Numbered from the stretch's first letter, positions 26,487-35,406 are shown. The stretch: DNA of 64,000 nt from GCA-020343675 sp964462945 (GCA_964462945.1 CAYWZW010000005.1:62001-126000); one strand, 5' to 3'. The notes: generated by a model not told the origin, from the letters alone. Numbers and translations are program-made.

Positions 26487-26693
26487 TTACTCCAGCGCCT
26501 TCAAGACGGCATCCCTGCTGACCACTGCTGTGTCCTCGCCTTCCCTGATCGCCTGGGTCAGACCGATCTGTTCGATGGCCTCGGCAAGCATATCCCGAAG
26601 CAACTCGGGCTTCTCTTCCAAGACTTCAATGAGGGCCTCTTTGAGCAAGCCCCTCAGCTTTCCGTCATCTATGCTTATCGTACTCATGCTCAA
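26487..26693 (-). CDS. Small helical antitoxin-like protein
   Basis: A 68-aa protein (STISIDDGKLRGLLKEALIE, then KPELLRDMLAEAIEQIGLTQ and AIREGEDTAVVSRDAVLKAL). The end, with VSRDAVLKALE, is the form usual for antitoxins that precede RelE. The N-terminal 50 residues match the 70-aa protein at 20396-20608. The toxin gene just downstream is frameshifted, so this antitoxin now stands alone. A 23-codon hicB stub lies upstream under the same promoter P4. Confidence 0.7.
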   Translation of the reverse strand: MSMSTISIDDGKLRGLLKEALIEVLEEKPELLRDMLAEAIEQIGLTQAIREGEDTAVVSRDAVLKALE

Positions 26694-26708
26694 CTCCCTG
26701 AGATACCA

Positions 26709-26780
26709 TTATGAAGAGCGGTGGCATTCAGCAACGAAGACGCCATCTTCATCCTGAAACAGAGTGACAATAAACTTCAT
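26709..26780 (-). pseudogene. hicB-like antitoxin stub
   Basis: The ATG at 26780 has GAGGAG upstream and opens 23 codons reading MKFIVTLFQDEDGVFVAECH and three more residues, then TAA. This is the N-terminal strand-turn of HicB antitoxins (MKFxVTLxQDEDGxxVAEC). The rest of the gene is missing. Too short to be a functional HicB. Confidence 0.65.
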
Positions 26781-26858
26781 AATCTATTCTCCTCAGTTTT
26801 CCTGTAGTTTGCTATCTACCAGCGAATATCCTGATTCCACCCGATCTTACAACAACTA

Positions 26859-26887
26859 ATTATAACACCCTTGTGGAAGACATGCAA
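26859..26887 (-). promoter_or_regulatory. Sigma70-type promoter P4
   Basis: Minus-strand TTGCAT (26887-26882), 17-base spacer, TATAAT (26864-26859). It would transcribe the hicB stub, the 68-aa antitoxin and the broken relE. Confidence 0.65.
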
Positions 26888-27056
26888 CCCATAACTGAGA
26901 AATATCCTAATCCTCGACTGCTGAAGATATTTCACGATTCCTCGCCACCAAGAGCTTAACTCCAATTGCTAATGGCTATCTGAAACTGATGCGATGTTTC
27001 AGCCCCACCATCGGCAAGAGAGCGCAGATTCCGGGCAAGTTTGTAAACAGGCGGCA

Positions 27057-29399
27057 TCAGGTTGACTTTTTTGATTCACTGGTTCTGCCATAATGAGAAG
27101 CATATCCATATTTTTCGTGACTGCCTGAGCCGATGAAGACGGTCCCTAAAAGGCGTCCTCCGGCGGAGCCGAGACGAGCCAGTGCGCTGATTACGTCTGC
27201 GCGACGAGAGACAAGCTCTCGCTCGACCATGATCGTGCCATCCACCTGGCTTGAAAGTATTGCTGCATCCGCCAGCGGCAGAATAGGGGGACTGTCGAGC
27301 AAGATGATGTTGTACTGCTTGCGCAATCTGTCGATACAGCTCTGGACCGCTCCGTTGGCTATTTCCTCAAGTACCGCATCGTCATCGCCTCGCTTTCCTG
27401 CAGGCACGATGCTTAGGCCCGATGTCTCCGTCTGGAAGATGTGCCGCTTATATATGGACCTGCAACGCAGCGATTGGATGAAGCCGGGCTGATCGGAGAG
27501 GTTCTTGAAATGCTTGGTTAGAGTCATCTTCGTAAAGTCCGCGTCGATGAGGAGGACCTTCTTACCCGCCTGGGCAAGACTCTTACCCAACATCATGGTG
27601 AAGCTCGACTTGCCGGTCCCTTCAGCGGCGCTGGTCACCAGTACAGTGGTGCAGCCCTGACCATCCAGCCGGGACAGTAGGGCCGTACGCACTACCCGGG
27701 TGGATTCGATCAGGGCGTGACTGGCCTGGCCGTTTGACGGACTTGTGCTGCGAATCTCAGGTATATGACCAAGTAGCGGGACTTGCATTGGATAGGGCAT
27801 GTCCTTCGGTGCATAAATGGTCCCCTTCGCGCTCGCCCTCAGGAACGCCGCGCCACCCCCCAGACCCAAGGCCAGAACCAGCGTCATAGCGGTTAACGCA
27901 GTTCTACGGTCATTGTAAGGCTTGGAGGGCACGATGGCCCGCGCCGACACCTCGATTGAACCGGGGACGTTACGCTCCATATTCTTCTGGTCCAGACGCT
28001 GGCGAACCGCGTCGAACAACTCACGCTTGTGCAGTTGTGCGGTGTTCTCCTTCTCGAGCAATTGGGCCCTTTCGAAAAGATCGTCAAACCTTTTTTGCTG
28101 TCTCTTGAGATCTTCAGCCAAAAGTTGTTCCTCATATTCTGCCCGGTCCTGCTGATGCTTCAGCGAGAGCAAGCCGTCTTGGTAACCCGGGCCGCCGGCG
28201 GTTGTTATTGGCAGTCCGGCCGCATTTTTCGGGCGGTCGTGCCACTGCTCATCCAGTTGCACCTCCCGCAGCCGGAGCAATTCCTCGGCGAACGCCAGGT
28301 CCTTTTGGGCCCGAATCGCATCCGGATGCTTGTCAGTGAGCGTGCTGGTATCGATCGCATGTCGAAGGCCCCTCACGTTGCCGTCAAGCCGCCGCCATTC
28401 CACATCCTCATAGTACCTCAGTTGTTTCTCCATGTCCTCAGCCGCCAGCGCATCATTGCTGTCACCGATCTCCCACTTCAGTAGAGCAATACTCTGTTGC
28501 ACTTCGGCCAGGCGGGCTTGTGCCTCATCCAGGCGAACTCGCTGGCCGGAAACAAGCTCTTCCGGAGTTGCGGTACCGAGTTGTTGGCGAATCCCGGCGA
28601 TGACATTCTCCCGTCCCAGGATATCGTTTTCCAGAGATTTGTACTGGTCCACGAGTTGGCTGTAGAGCTTGTCCTGGGTCGCATCAGACATGTTGTATGT
28701 CACATACTGGTCCAGGACAGTATTCACAATGAGCTGAGCATCTTTGGCGTTGGGGTCCGTGAATGTGATGTCGATTATCTCGGTTCCCTTTCGAGGTTTG
28801 GCTGAAAGGGCATCTCTGAGTCTGTCCATACGAACAGGCGGCTTTCCGCGAAGCCGCTGCAGAAGTGATTTCGGAGGATTCTTGTACCACTCGGTCTGCT
28901 GGACTTCCTGCTGGTCCAGCACACGCTGAAGGACTGCCACGCCACTGACAATGGAGACCTGGGTATTCACGTATGAATCATACAGGGGAATCGCTCCGCT
29001 ATCCTCTGTCCGGAAGACCAGAAACGGCATAATAGGCCGAACTCGCACTTCCGCCTTGGCTTGGTACTTGGGGACTACCTGCGTCCAGATAACGGCAATC
29101 GCGGGAGCGGCCACCAGGACGAAAACTGCCAGAATCGTCCATTTGAAACGAAGCATCAATTCTACAATGTCGTGCGCTGACAGGACGGTCGGCATGGGTC
29201 CCCGCATTCCCATAAACTGATTAGGCGGTAATGTCGCATCGGCTATTCTCTCGGCACTGGGTATGATTGCCGCGGGCTTTTTCTCTTCCCGGGGCCTGCC
29301 GGAATCATCCTTTGCTTGCACTATCGGATCTGGAGTGGACCGGGGATTATTTCCTTCCGCGCGAGTATTGCCATTGGTTTTCTCTTCTGAATTATCCAT
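27057..29399 (-). CDS. Polysaccharide co-polymerase / tyrosine autokinase (Wzc/BY-kinase)
   Basis: A 780-aa fused Wzz-type chain-length regulator and bacterial tyrosine kinase of the inner membrane. A polar Pro-rich N-terminus (1-75) precedes the first membrane helix (about 91-110), then a periplasmic coiled-coil domain (about 110-500) with MSDATQDKLYSQLVDQYKSL, and a second helix (about 508-528). The kinase has Walker A (SAAEGTGKSS), Walker A' (VLLIDADF) and Walker B (IILLDSPP). The C-terminus has only a small Tyr cluster (YGYASHYG), fewer than in Wzc, and the last residues are Lys/Ser/Thr. It controls polymer length and export with an outer-membrane Wza not present in the window. Its 3' end borders the island and is duplicated at 25.0 kb. 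Confidence 0.93.
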   Translation of the reverse strand: MDNSEEKTNGNTRAEGNNPRSTPDPIVQAKDDSGRPREEKKPAAIIPSAERIADATLPPNQFMGMRGPMPTVLSAHDIVELMLRFKWTILAVFVLVAAPAIAVIWTQVVPKYQAKAEVRVRPIMPFLVFRTEDSGAIPLYDSYVNTQVSIVSGVAVLQRVLDQQEVQQTEWYKNPPKSLLQRLRGKPPVRMDRLRDALSAKPRKGTEIIDITFTDPNAKDAQLIVNTVLDQYVTYNMSDATQDKLYSQLVDQYKSLENDILGRENVIAGIRQQLGTATPEELVSGQRVRLDEAQARLAEVQQSIALLKWEIGDSNDALAAEDMEKQLRYYEDVEWRRLDGNVRGLRHAIDTSTLTDKHPDAIRAQKDLAFAEELLRLREVQLDEQWHDRPKNAAGLPITTAGGPGYQDGLLSLKHQQDRAEYEEQLLAEDLKRQQKRFDDLFERAQLLEKENTAQLHKRELFDAVRQRLDQKNMERNVPGSIEVSARAIVPSKPYNDRRTALTAMTLVLALGLGGGAAFLRASAKGTIYAPKDMPYPMQVPLLGHIPEIRSTSPSNGQASHALIESTRVVRTALLSRLDGQGCTTVLVTSAAEGTGKSSFTMMLGKSLAQAGKKVLLIDADFTKMTLTKHFKNLSDQPGFIQSLRCRSIYKRHIFQTETSGLSIVPAGKRGDDDAVLEEIANGAVQSCIDRLRKQYNIILLDSPPILPLADAAILSSQVDGTIMVERELVSRRADVISALARLGSAGGRLLGTVFIGSGSHEKYGYASHYGRTSESKKST

Positions 29400-29528
29400 C
29401 GAAACTATCCTTCAATCAGCTTGATGTGTTTCTTTCAGGGAATCTTTATTCCGCCAGGTGTGCTACATCTTGATGGGATTGTTGCCGTCAATCTCGCACG
29501 TGCTGGAGGTGTATTGGTCCTTCAATCG

Positions 29529-31019
29529 TCAGTTACCGTCTTGCGTCGGCAGTTGGCCAGTCGCCGGAGCTTCCGGCTGGGGCTGCGGCAGCGGGAACTC
29601 GTCTATCAGCCGGGTCAGCAGCATGGCCTGACGGCCGCTCAGTTCCAGATAATCATGCGCGCAAATACACGCCCTCAGTTCGCCTTCCGGGCTCCCATTC
29701 GACGTGAGGGGCAGGCTCAGCCTTACGGTCCTGCCGTTCATGGAGTCTTTCTGCGGTGCGTTCCATGCACAGGTATTTACGTACGTGCCGTTGTCGCGAT
29801 GCCACAAGCCAAGACTTTGAAAACGCATTTCCTCGCCCATGGCGCACAGCGTCTGCCACCATGCAGGGAAGGATGTAGATTCACGCATCTGTACCTGAGC
29901 ATTCTCAAAGCTGTGCTTCTGTGCCCTGGCTGCGCTCGCGACGGCCAGGTTATGCTTCAGGCCCCTGAACAGCCTATGGTAACGCCCCCTGTGCAGGCAT
30001 GCGAACATCGTAAACAGCAAGGCTATCCCCCCGACCAGAAGTCCCACCGACCACTTGCCATCTGCTCTTAACATGAAGACCCCAAAGCTGGCGCTGATGG
30101 CGGTTATCGCGTACATGACGATGACCACAGCGCGATGATGTAAGCCAAGTCTCAATAGACGGTGATGAAAATGGTTATTGTCGGGGGCGAACAGCGAACG
30201 CCGCTTAATAACGGCACGAAAGGCGATGACAAGACCCGTATCGAGAATTGGCACACCCATTACCAGAAATGGAAGTGCCAGCCCTACAAGCGTAGAGGTC
30301 TTGGTCTGACAGACGACGCTGCCGGCCCCAATCATAAAGCCGAGGAACAGCGAGCCGCAGTCGCCCATGAAGATCTTGGCCGGATAGAAGTTAAAGAACA
30401 AAAAGCCCGTCACGCTGCCCAGCAGCGCCAGCATCAAGACCGCCATGGCCACCTGACCGCTCCAGAGGGCCAGAAGTACAAGGGTACCGCACACCATGGC
30501 GGCTATGCCGGCAGCCAGACCGTCCAGCCCGTCAATCACGCTAATGCAGACCGCAATGCCCACGATCCAGCATACGGTAAGCAGCCAGGCCGCCCAACCT
30601 GTATGAACCGCGAACCACGAGCCCACGGAGAAAGAACGCACGGTTGCTCCGGAGGCGCAGACCGCCAGCGCCGCGGCGACCAGACAGAGAAGTTTGATCA
30701 CCCCTCGCACCGAACGCAGATCATCAATCAGGCCTACGACAAACATGAGGCCGGCCCCTGCCAGCAGTGCGATGAACTGCGTTCGCGACTGGCGGAAAGA
30801 TTCGCCGATGGTGTTGTTCAGGAAAAACACGGGCAGTACAAGGGCAAGCGTCGCTATCACAAAGGTGATTCCACCGATACGAGGCAGAGGGACTTGGTGT
30901 ACCTTCCGTGGACCAGGAGTATCGACCAAATGATACCTCTTGGCCAGTCGCGAAACAATCGGCACGAGCAGCATCGCCACAAGCACCGACCCAAAGTACA
31001 CTGTTAGATAGGTTCTCAC
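29529..31019 (-). CDS. WecA/MraY-family GlcNAc-1-phosphate transferase with C-terminal extension
   Basis: A 496-aa polytopic phosphotransferase that moves a UDP-sugar-1-phosphate to undecaprenyl phosphate. WecA marks are DTPGPRKVHQVPLPRIGG (residues about 33-50), the acidic pair GLIDDLRSVRG, WIVGIAVCISVIDGLDGLAA, NFYPAKIFMGDCGSLFLG and the His-rich cytoplasmic loop NNHFHHRLLRLGLHHR. WecA usually ends near residue 350-360; here about 140 further residues form a soluble domain of unknown fold, including MNGRTVRLSLPLTSNGSPEG and a sequence with paired Cys (CICAHDY). It is 129 bases upstream of the BY-kinase. Confidence 0.9.
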   Translation of the reverse strand: MRTYLTVYFGSVLVAMLLVPIVSRLAKRYHLVDTPGPRKVHQVPLPRIGGITFVIATLALVLPVFFLNNTIGESFRQSRTQFIALLAGAGLMFVVGLIDDLRSVRGVIKLLCLVAAALAVCASGATVRSFSVGSWFAVHTGWAAWLLTVCWIVGIAVCISVIDGLDGLAAGIAAMVCGTLVLLALWSGQVAMAVLMLALLGSVTGFLFFNFYPAKIFMGDCGSLFLGFMIGAGSVVCQTKTSTLVGLALPFLVMGVPILDTGLVIAFRAVIKRRSLFAPDNNHFHHRLLRLGLHHRAVVIVMYAITAISASFGVFMLRADGKWSVGLLVGGIALLFTMFACLHRGRYHRLFRGLKHNLAVASAARAQKHSFENAQVQMRESTSFPAWWQTLCAMGEEMRFQSLGLWHRDNGTYVNTCAWNAPQKDSMNGRTVRLSLPLTSNGSPEGELRACICAHDYLELSGRQAMLLTRLIDEFPLPQPQPEAPATGQLPTQDGN

Positions 31020-31876
31020 TTGCTAATCAATTCATCCTTCTTCGTGACGGCCCAGATTCTGGATCGCTGGCTATGAGCGAAATCGGCAGACATTTTCATC
31101 ATCCAATCAACCGCAAGGGCTGTGCAGACTCCGTCCCTGTCGGTTGCAACAGAGAAATCCTATATAATTCCTTAAACAACAATAACTTATGCGCGTTCTG
31201 CGAAGCGCGTTTAAACCGCAGCCGGTCTCGGCTTTTGCGAAATCCTCTGCAAATAGCCTGCTGCTTTGGCACCATGCACCCGCCATGCCCACACCGGCAA
31301 TCGATCGACACAGAGCGACCGCACGGCAGGCCGCCCCGTGGCCAAAACGCCCTTCCTGAAACCATGGCTGGGCTGTACATGTTCTTCAGCGAGCAACGCC
31401 CCATCGAAGCTGTGGTTCTTCGCCAGCCCATCTTTACCTATAGCCCACCAGTGTCCTTCTGCCGCTGCAGCCTTCATGGGACAGTCCCTGTCCATGCTCA
31501 TATCCGCAGGACGGGCATTTTCAGACTCAAATGACTGCTCGGACCCAGGCGCAACGACCTCCTCGCCGCACCCGACTGTGGAGATGCGAGATGCAATCGC
31601 CCAGAAAAGACCTGCAGCGCTGTGCGCCTTTGACATGTACACGACGAAAGGCCTGCATTCGCCGAAGTTCACTTTTTCACAACCTCCTCCACGCCGCGCG
31701 CTTCAAATGCCCTCCCCCTCGGGCAAGATGATGCCTCGGGCTTGTTAGACAACCAGGGTTCTTCCTCGAAAAACCGCATGAATGCCGTTTTTGCTCGATT
31801 GCCAGACAACAATCTTAGTTTCTTCTTTTTTGCTCCAACAAGAATACGGCCTCACCATCACCAACCATCTCACGTC
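31020..31876. other. Mostly unassigned stretch between WecA-like gene and the exported unknown
   Basis: Apart from the weak frame at 31211-31672 I see no gene. A possible minus-strand promoter for the WecA-like gene lies near 31150-31200 (TTGTTT followed by TATATA), not convincing enough to list. Confidence 0.4.
31211..31672 (-). CDS. Hypothetical protein, unrecognised
   Basis: A 153-aa frame starting GTG with a strong ribosome site (GGAGGAGG about 10 bases upstream on the minus strand). The product has no family I recognise; it is rich in Ala, Ser and Gly, has 6 Cys, and reads for instance EEVVAPGSEQSFESENARPA and KAAAAEGHWWAIGKDGL. A longer frame on the opposite strand covers the same DNA, so the coding claim rests on the ribosome site and the matching gene orientation. 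Could be noncoding. Confidence 0.3.
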   Translation of the reverse strand: MNFGECRPFVVYMSKAHSAAGLFWAIASRISTVGCGEEVVAPGSEQSFESENARPADMSMDRDCPMKAAAAEGHWWAIGKDGLAKNHSFDGALLAEEHVQPSHGFRKGVLATGRPAVRSLCVDRLPVWAWRVHGAKAAGYLQRISQKPRPAAV

Positions 31877-32422
31877 CTACACGCGTCGTAAGATATGCCC
31901 TCCTGAGAGAGGCGCTCCCAGACTTTGCCTTAGGAACTTAACGCCACCCAGCAGTGCATCGCGGGCCGCCGAAATGGCAGAATCCAGGTTCAGAGCAGGG
32001 TTTGCCTTCGAGGCAGCAACCAGCCCGAGCGTGGCGAATATCGCAACTTCTGTGCAGTTGTTCAGATCGCTCTCTCCGTGCTGAAATTGCCAATAAAAAC
32101 TGCCTGCGCCCGGCTGATCTCCCGCCACCTGGTGACTTGAAAGGAGGTTAGGCAGGTCTTTTAGCTTCTTGCTGTTCCAATAAGGAGCGCCCTCTCCGGA
32201 GGGTGGTATGAAAATCTCGTCCAACGGACCCGTCTGCGCCAGGGCCCACACGGCGACCCCAAGCGCCATGACAGGGTATGCAGCAACGACACGGTTTGCG
32301 AAGTGGAACACGGCTGTGGAAGGCTCGGCCCAGACGAAACGAGCAGTACACCCTTGCGTGCTGTCAGCTATGATTAGCAGGACACCCATAAGCGCGGCGG
32401 CAAATGGCGTGCGTTTCATCAT
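31877..32422 (-). CDS. Exported hypothetical protein
   Basis: A 181-aa protein. The ATG at 32422 has GGAGG 7 bases upstream. Residues 1-22 (MKRTPFAAALMGVLLIIADS) look like a signal peptide, possibly with a Cys after it (TQGCTAR) that could be a lipobox-like site though the spacing is poor. A second hydrophobic segment lies near residues 42-60 (AAYPVMALGVAVWALAQTG). The rest includes FYWQFQHGESDLNNCTEVAI and AISAARDALLGGVKFLRQSL. No family recognised. About 230 bases upstream it carries the same 27-bp element found before the FixJ-type regulator, which suggests the regulator controls it. Confidence 0.6.
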   Translation of the reverse strand: MMKRTPFAAALMGVLLIIADSTQGCTARFVWAEPSTAVFHFANRVVAAYPVMALGVAVWALAQTGPLDEIFIPPSGEGAPYWNSKKLKDLPNLLSSHQVAGDQPGAGSFYWQFQHGESDLNNCTEVAIFATLGLVAASKANPALNLDSAISAARDALLGGVKFLRQSLGAPLSGGHILRRV

Positions 32423-32884
32423 ACTCACTCCTCCAGCTTCTGCCTTGGAAGGTCCGTTCCTTCCAGGCGGTTCTTGCGCTCGCCCCCCTCGCGCGCAGAA
32501 CTACCTTCAAACAGCGGATCCTTCCCAGAAATCTAAAAGGTATGCCTCCTCCGATTGACTTGGGTGCTCCCGTGCGACCGGCCCCAAGTCGAAGGCGAAC
32601 CTGTGTCCTAATCTTTACAGTGTACCAGTATACAACCCGGGCGTCCTATAATCTATTGTGGTAACTACGTATTTTTTGCATTGTGCCCATTTTTAAGCTA
32701 AGAACAGCGATATTTTTTCAAAATATGCCCGTGGCATGTCCGTTTTCTTCAAGAATTCTATTGACAGAAGGAGAAAAAGACAGCAGTTTGGCATGTTTTT
32801 CCAAATTCTTGCATATACATTAGCCTCCCTGCTGAACCTCACTCATCTGGACTTCGCAGGCCGAGAGAGCTACCGAAATCATGG
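32423..32884. other. Intergenic region with 27-bp element, copy 1
   Basis: No gene seen. Contains the regulatory repeat at 32652-32678 and an AT-rich zone to 32830. Confidence 0.5.
32652..32678 (-). promoter_or_regulatory. 27-bp conserved upstream element, copy 1
   Basis: Identical over 27 bases to 33738-33764. On the minus strand it reads CAAAAAATACGTAGTTACCA and 7 more bases; TACGTA is palindromic. Both copies have AAAAATG 10-13 bases further upstream. Position is about 230 bases before the exported unknown gene. Confidence 0.75.
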
Positions 32885-33565
32885 TCACGGGCCTTCAAGC
32901 AAGCCGTTGAGATGTTCATCCATTTGCCGTGTGCTCTCGACTGGCCCCTGCTTTGTGGGCAGTGCAACCAGTCCCATGGCGGCTGCCAGCTTGAGCAGCT
33001 CGATCAAGTTGTGGGCACCGAGTTTCCGCATAAGTCCAGCCCGGTGTGTCTCGACCGTCCTGACAGACCGATTGATCGTTTCGGCGATTTCGCTGTTGCT
33101 CTTGCCTTCGACGATTAGTTTCAATACTCTCATTTCCCTCAGAGTCAGAGCCCTGACGACGTCAACAGGGACCCTGCGGCTCTGCTCCTCCAATATCGAT
33201 TTGACCTTTTGGACGAAGTGCGACTTTCCAAGAGGTTTCTCTATAAAATCGATGGCTCCGCACTTGATGGCTTTGACCGCCGTAGGTATGTCGCCATAGC
33301 CGGTGACCACGAGAACAGAGACCCACGGCGTCAGCTCCCTGACCTCTTGCAGCAGTTGCATTCCGTCTTTCTCGGGCATCCTCAGATCGGCAATCAGCAG
33401 ATCGCACCTTCCGGAACGCACTTGGGCAAGGCACTCGGCCGCATGGGTAAAACACTGCACGGGTATATTTGACTCTTCGAGCGTCTCTCTGACAGCCACA
33501 CAGACCGCCGGATCGTCGTCGATGAAAAAGACCTGCCCCCACGAATTATCAGCCTTCGTCACCAT
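32885..33565 (-). CDS. FixJ-type two-component response regulator
   Basis: A 226-aa regulator. The receiver domain (residues 10-125) has the acidic pair IDDD at 15-18, phospho-acceptor D60 in LLIADLRMPEKDG, T88 and K110. The LuxR-type helix-turn-helix (about 145-205) reads LTLREMRVLKLIVEGKSNSE and INRSVRTVETHRAGLMRKLG, as in FixJ. No cognate kinase is adjacent. An identical 27-bp element upstream of this gene and of the next minus-strand gene suggests autoregulation plus control of the exported unknown. FixJ-like regulators near exosortase loci are common, and a link to polysaccharide control is inference. Confidence 0.92.
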   Translation of the reverse strand: MVTKADNSWGQVFFIDDDPAVCVAVRETLEESNIPVQCFTHAAECLAQVRSGRCDLLIADLRMPEKDGMQLLQEVRELTPWVSVLVVTGYGDIPTAVKAIKCGAIDFIEKPLGKSHFVQKVKSILEEQSRRVPVDVVRALTLREMRVLKLIVEGKSNSEIAETINRSVRTVETHRAGLMRKLGAHNLIELLKLAAAMGLVALPTKQGPVESTRQMDEHLNGLLEGP

Positions 33566-34027
33566 TATCAGCCCGTGTCACTCAATCACCACCGTCTCTT
33601 GGATACAGGCAAAGCCCGCGAAGCATACGGCACCGCCGCGAATCCTTTCGCCTCTACCCGAATCGAGACAGTGCTCCCAAAGCCACCAACCTCACGCCTT
33701 CCGAAGATGTCAACCCTACAACTTCTCCTGCATCTTGTCTATTGTGGTAACTACGTATTTTTTGGGGCTCGACCCTCATTTTTGGGCCAAAAACGCCGGT
33801 ACAAGAAAATTCCTTGAAAATTGTGCTTGCGTAACTCAACCACGGTGATAGTCAACGGTGTCCCTCCGAAAAACCCTATCCTGATGAGAAGTTGAAGCCA
33901 AGACTAATGAACTTTCTGATTTGCTAACCATGCCAATCCCGCCAAATGGATTAGCAAGAGCCTTTCTGCACAACAGGCTGGGGAATCGGCAGGCAATCTG
34001 ACTGTCAGAAAACTTATCCCTCCTGAC
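33566..34027. other. Intergenic region with 27-bp element, copy 2
   Basis: No gene recognised; contains the regulatory repeat at 33738-33764. The part from 33840 to 34027 borders the transposase gene; I could not identify terminal inverted repeats. Confidence 0.5.
33738..33764 (-). promoter_or_regulatory. 27-bp conserved upstream element, copy 2
   Basis: Second identical copy, about 170 bases before the FixJ-type gene start. Likely operator or upstream promoter element. Confidence 0.75.
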
Positions 34028-35155
34028 CTATGCAGCTACGCGGATATACCTGTGATGCAAACCTCCAAGTACAGGAATAGAAATGAGTCTGCTTGGGCCT
34101 GAAATTTCTGGTTGTTTCGTTTGTGAAACAGGCGTGCCACCGCCGAGGCCTTGGTGAGGTCGTGCCGCGTGATAGTAGTCTTCGATGAACTCTCGGAGCG
34201 GTCGTTCAAGATGACCCTGGCTAAATACTATTACATGGTCAAGCAACTCACGACGTAATGTTCCAATATACCTTTCCACGAACGGATTTTGCCAAGGACT
34301 TCGATATGCAGTGCGAACTTCTGTTATGCCACAGCTTTCCAGAAAAGCTCGTACGCCGTTGCCATAGATCCCGTCATTGTCGCGGAACAGATATTTTGGC
34401 TGCAGACCAAATGGCATCGCCTCACGCAGTTGCTGGATAACCCAATTCATCAATGGATTTCTTGTTATAGCAAAGTGTATAACTCTGCGTCGGCCATGAT
34501 CAAAAACAAGGAATACATAATGCGTGACGAAGTTGATGGTCGTAACAGTGAAGAAGTCGATTGCCCAGGATATATCCAGGTGGTTACGAAAAAATGGCAG
34601 CCATGTAGTCGATCTTTCGCGAGGTTTTCGCGGCTTGTACATGTATTTGCCGATTGTGTCATTGCATGGTGGGTTGTAGTTGAGAAGCAGAAGCGTATCA
34701 CGAATCCTTTCAGCGCTCCATAAGGGATTCTCTTTACTTAGCTTGTAAATCAGGTTCTGCATCTCCTTGGAAATCGGAGGTCGACCACCTTTTCTACGCG
34801 ACTTCCATCGCCAGAAATAGCGGAAAGCTGTAGTATGCCATTTCTTGACTGTAGCTGGCTGCATGAGGCAAGCAAGGTCTTCCCACTCATCCAGGAAGTT
34901 TGAGAGCACAACCCATAAGAGGCGAAAACTTGCAGTAAATCGTGGCCGTCGGCGTTTCTTCGAATCGATCCGCTGCTTGCAAGCAGCGAGTTGGCTCTCC
35001 ACTGCCAGCAGCCTGGCAGCCAGCACTGCCTTGGGAGAGAAGAGGGCCAACAGGAAAATCAGGGCATACCGGAACAGCTCGCAAGCACAAACACGAAGAT
35101 TGCAGAGGTTTATCAGAAGGTTCTTTATGGCATTCATGCCGCCAAGATAATACAA
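34028..35155 (-). CDS. Transposase with rve-type integrase core
   Basis: A 375-aa transposase. Residues 20-60 are hydrophobic with several Cys and are unusual; residues 95-180 hold the DNA-binding helices (QPATVKKWHTTAFRYFWRWK, RPPISKEMQNLIYKLSKENP). The DDE core has D200 (SWAIDFFTVTT), D259 (YLFRDNDGIYG) and E294 (SPWQNPFVERYIGTLRRELL). The family is the IS481/IS3-like group. Start at 35155 is the longest; the ATG six codons in (MNAIKN) is more likely. Catalytic triad is complete, so the element may be active, but I found no clear ends. Confidence 0.85.
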   Translation of the reverse strand: MYYLGGMNAIKNLLINLCNLRVCACELFRYALIFLLALFSPKAVLAARLLAVESQLAACKQRIDSKKRRRPRFTASFRLLWVVLSNFLDEWEDLACLMQPATVKKWHTTAFRYFWRWKSRRKGGRPPISKEMQNLIYKLSKENPLWSAERIRDTLLLLNYNPPCNDTIGKYMYKPRKPRERSTTWLPFFRNHLDISWAIDFFTVTTINFVTHYVFLVFDHGRRRVIHFAITRNPLMNWVIQQLREAMPFGLQPKYLFRDNDGIYGNGVRAFLESCGITEVRTAYRSPWQNPFVERYIGTLRRELLDHVIVFSQGHLERPLREFIEDYYHAARPHQGLGGGTPVSQTKQPEISGPSRLISIPVLGGLHHRYIRVAA

Positions 35156-35406
35156 TTAGTCGCATGTAGCAAGTTCACGTAAGTCCTTTACTGACAAGGA
35201 TGACCGAATTTTTCGGGTGGACAGGTGAGGCGAGGAAAGGACTATTTTGGGAGATACAGCCAGTAAAGACCAAGAACCGGCGAAGAGTAGCCAAAAGAGT
35301 TGTAGTTATCGGTTAAAGTCGGTATCTTAATGGAAGAAAAGGTCAGTAGTTCAGCTGAGTCCTTTGAACGGTAAAGACGTCTGTTAGAAGCACGAGAGGA
35401 ACATTT

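Noticed and set aside
31266..31748. 160-codon plus-strand frame opposite the 31.2-kb candidate gene
   Set aside because: Ser/Pro-rich composition typical of an antisense frame, no ribosome site, opposite to its neighbours.
34028..35155. Complete insertion sequence with defined ends
   Set aside because: No matching terminal inverted repeats or target duplication found by eye, so only the transposase gene is called.
35160..35406. Structured RNA or riboswitch before the RRM gene
   Set aside because: Purine-rich but no recognised riboswitch core; cannot be supported.
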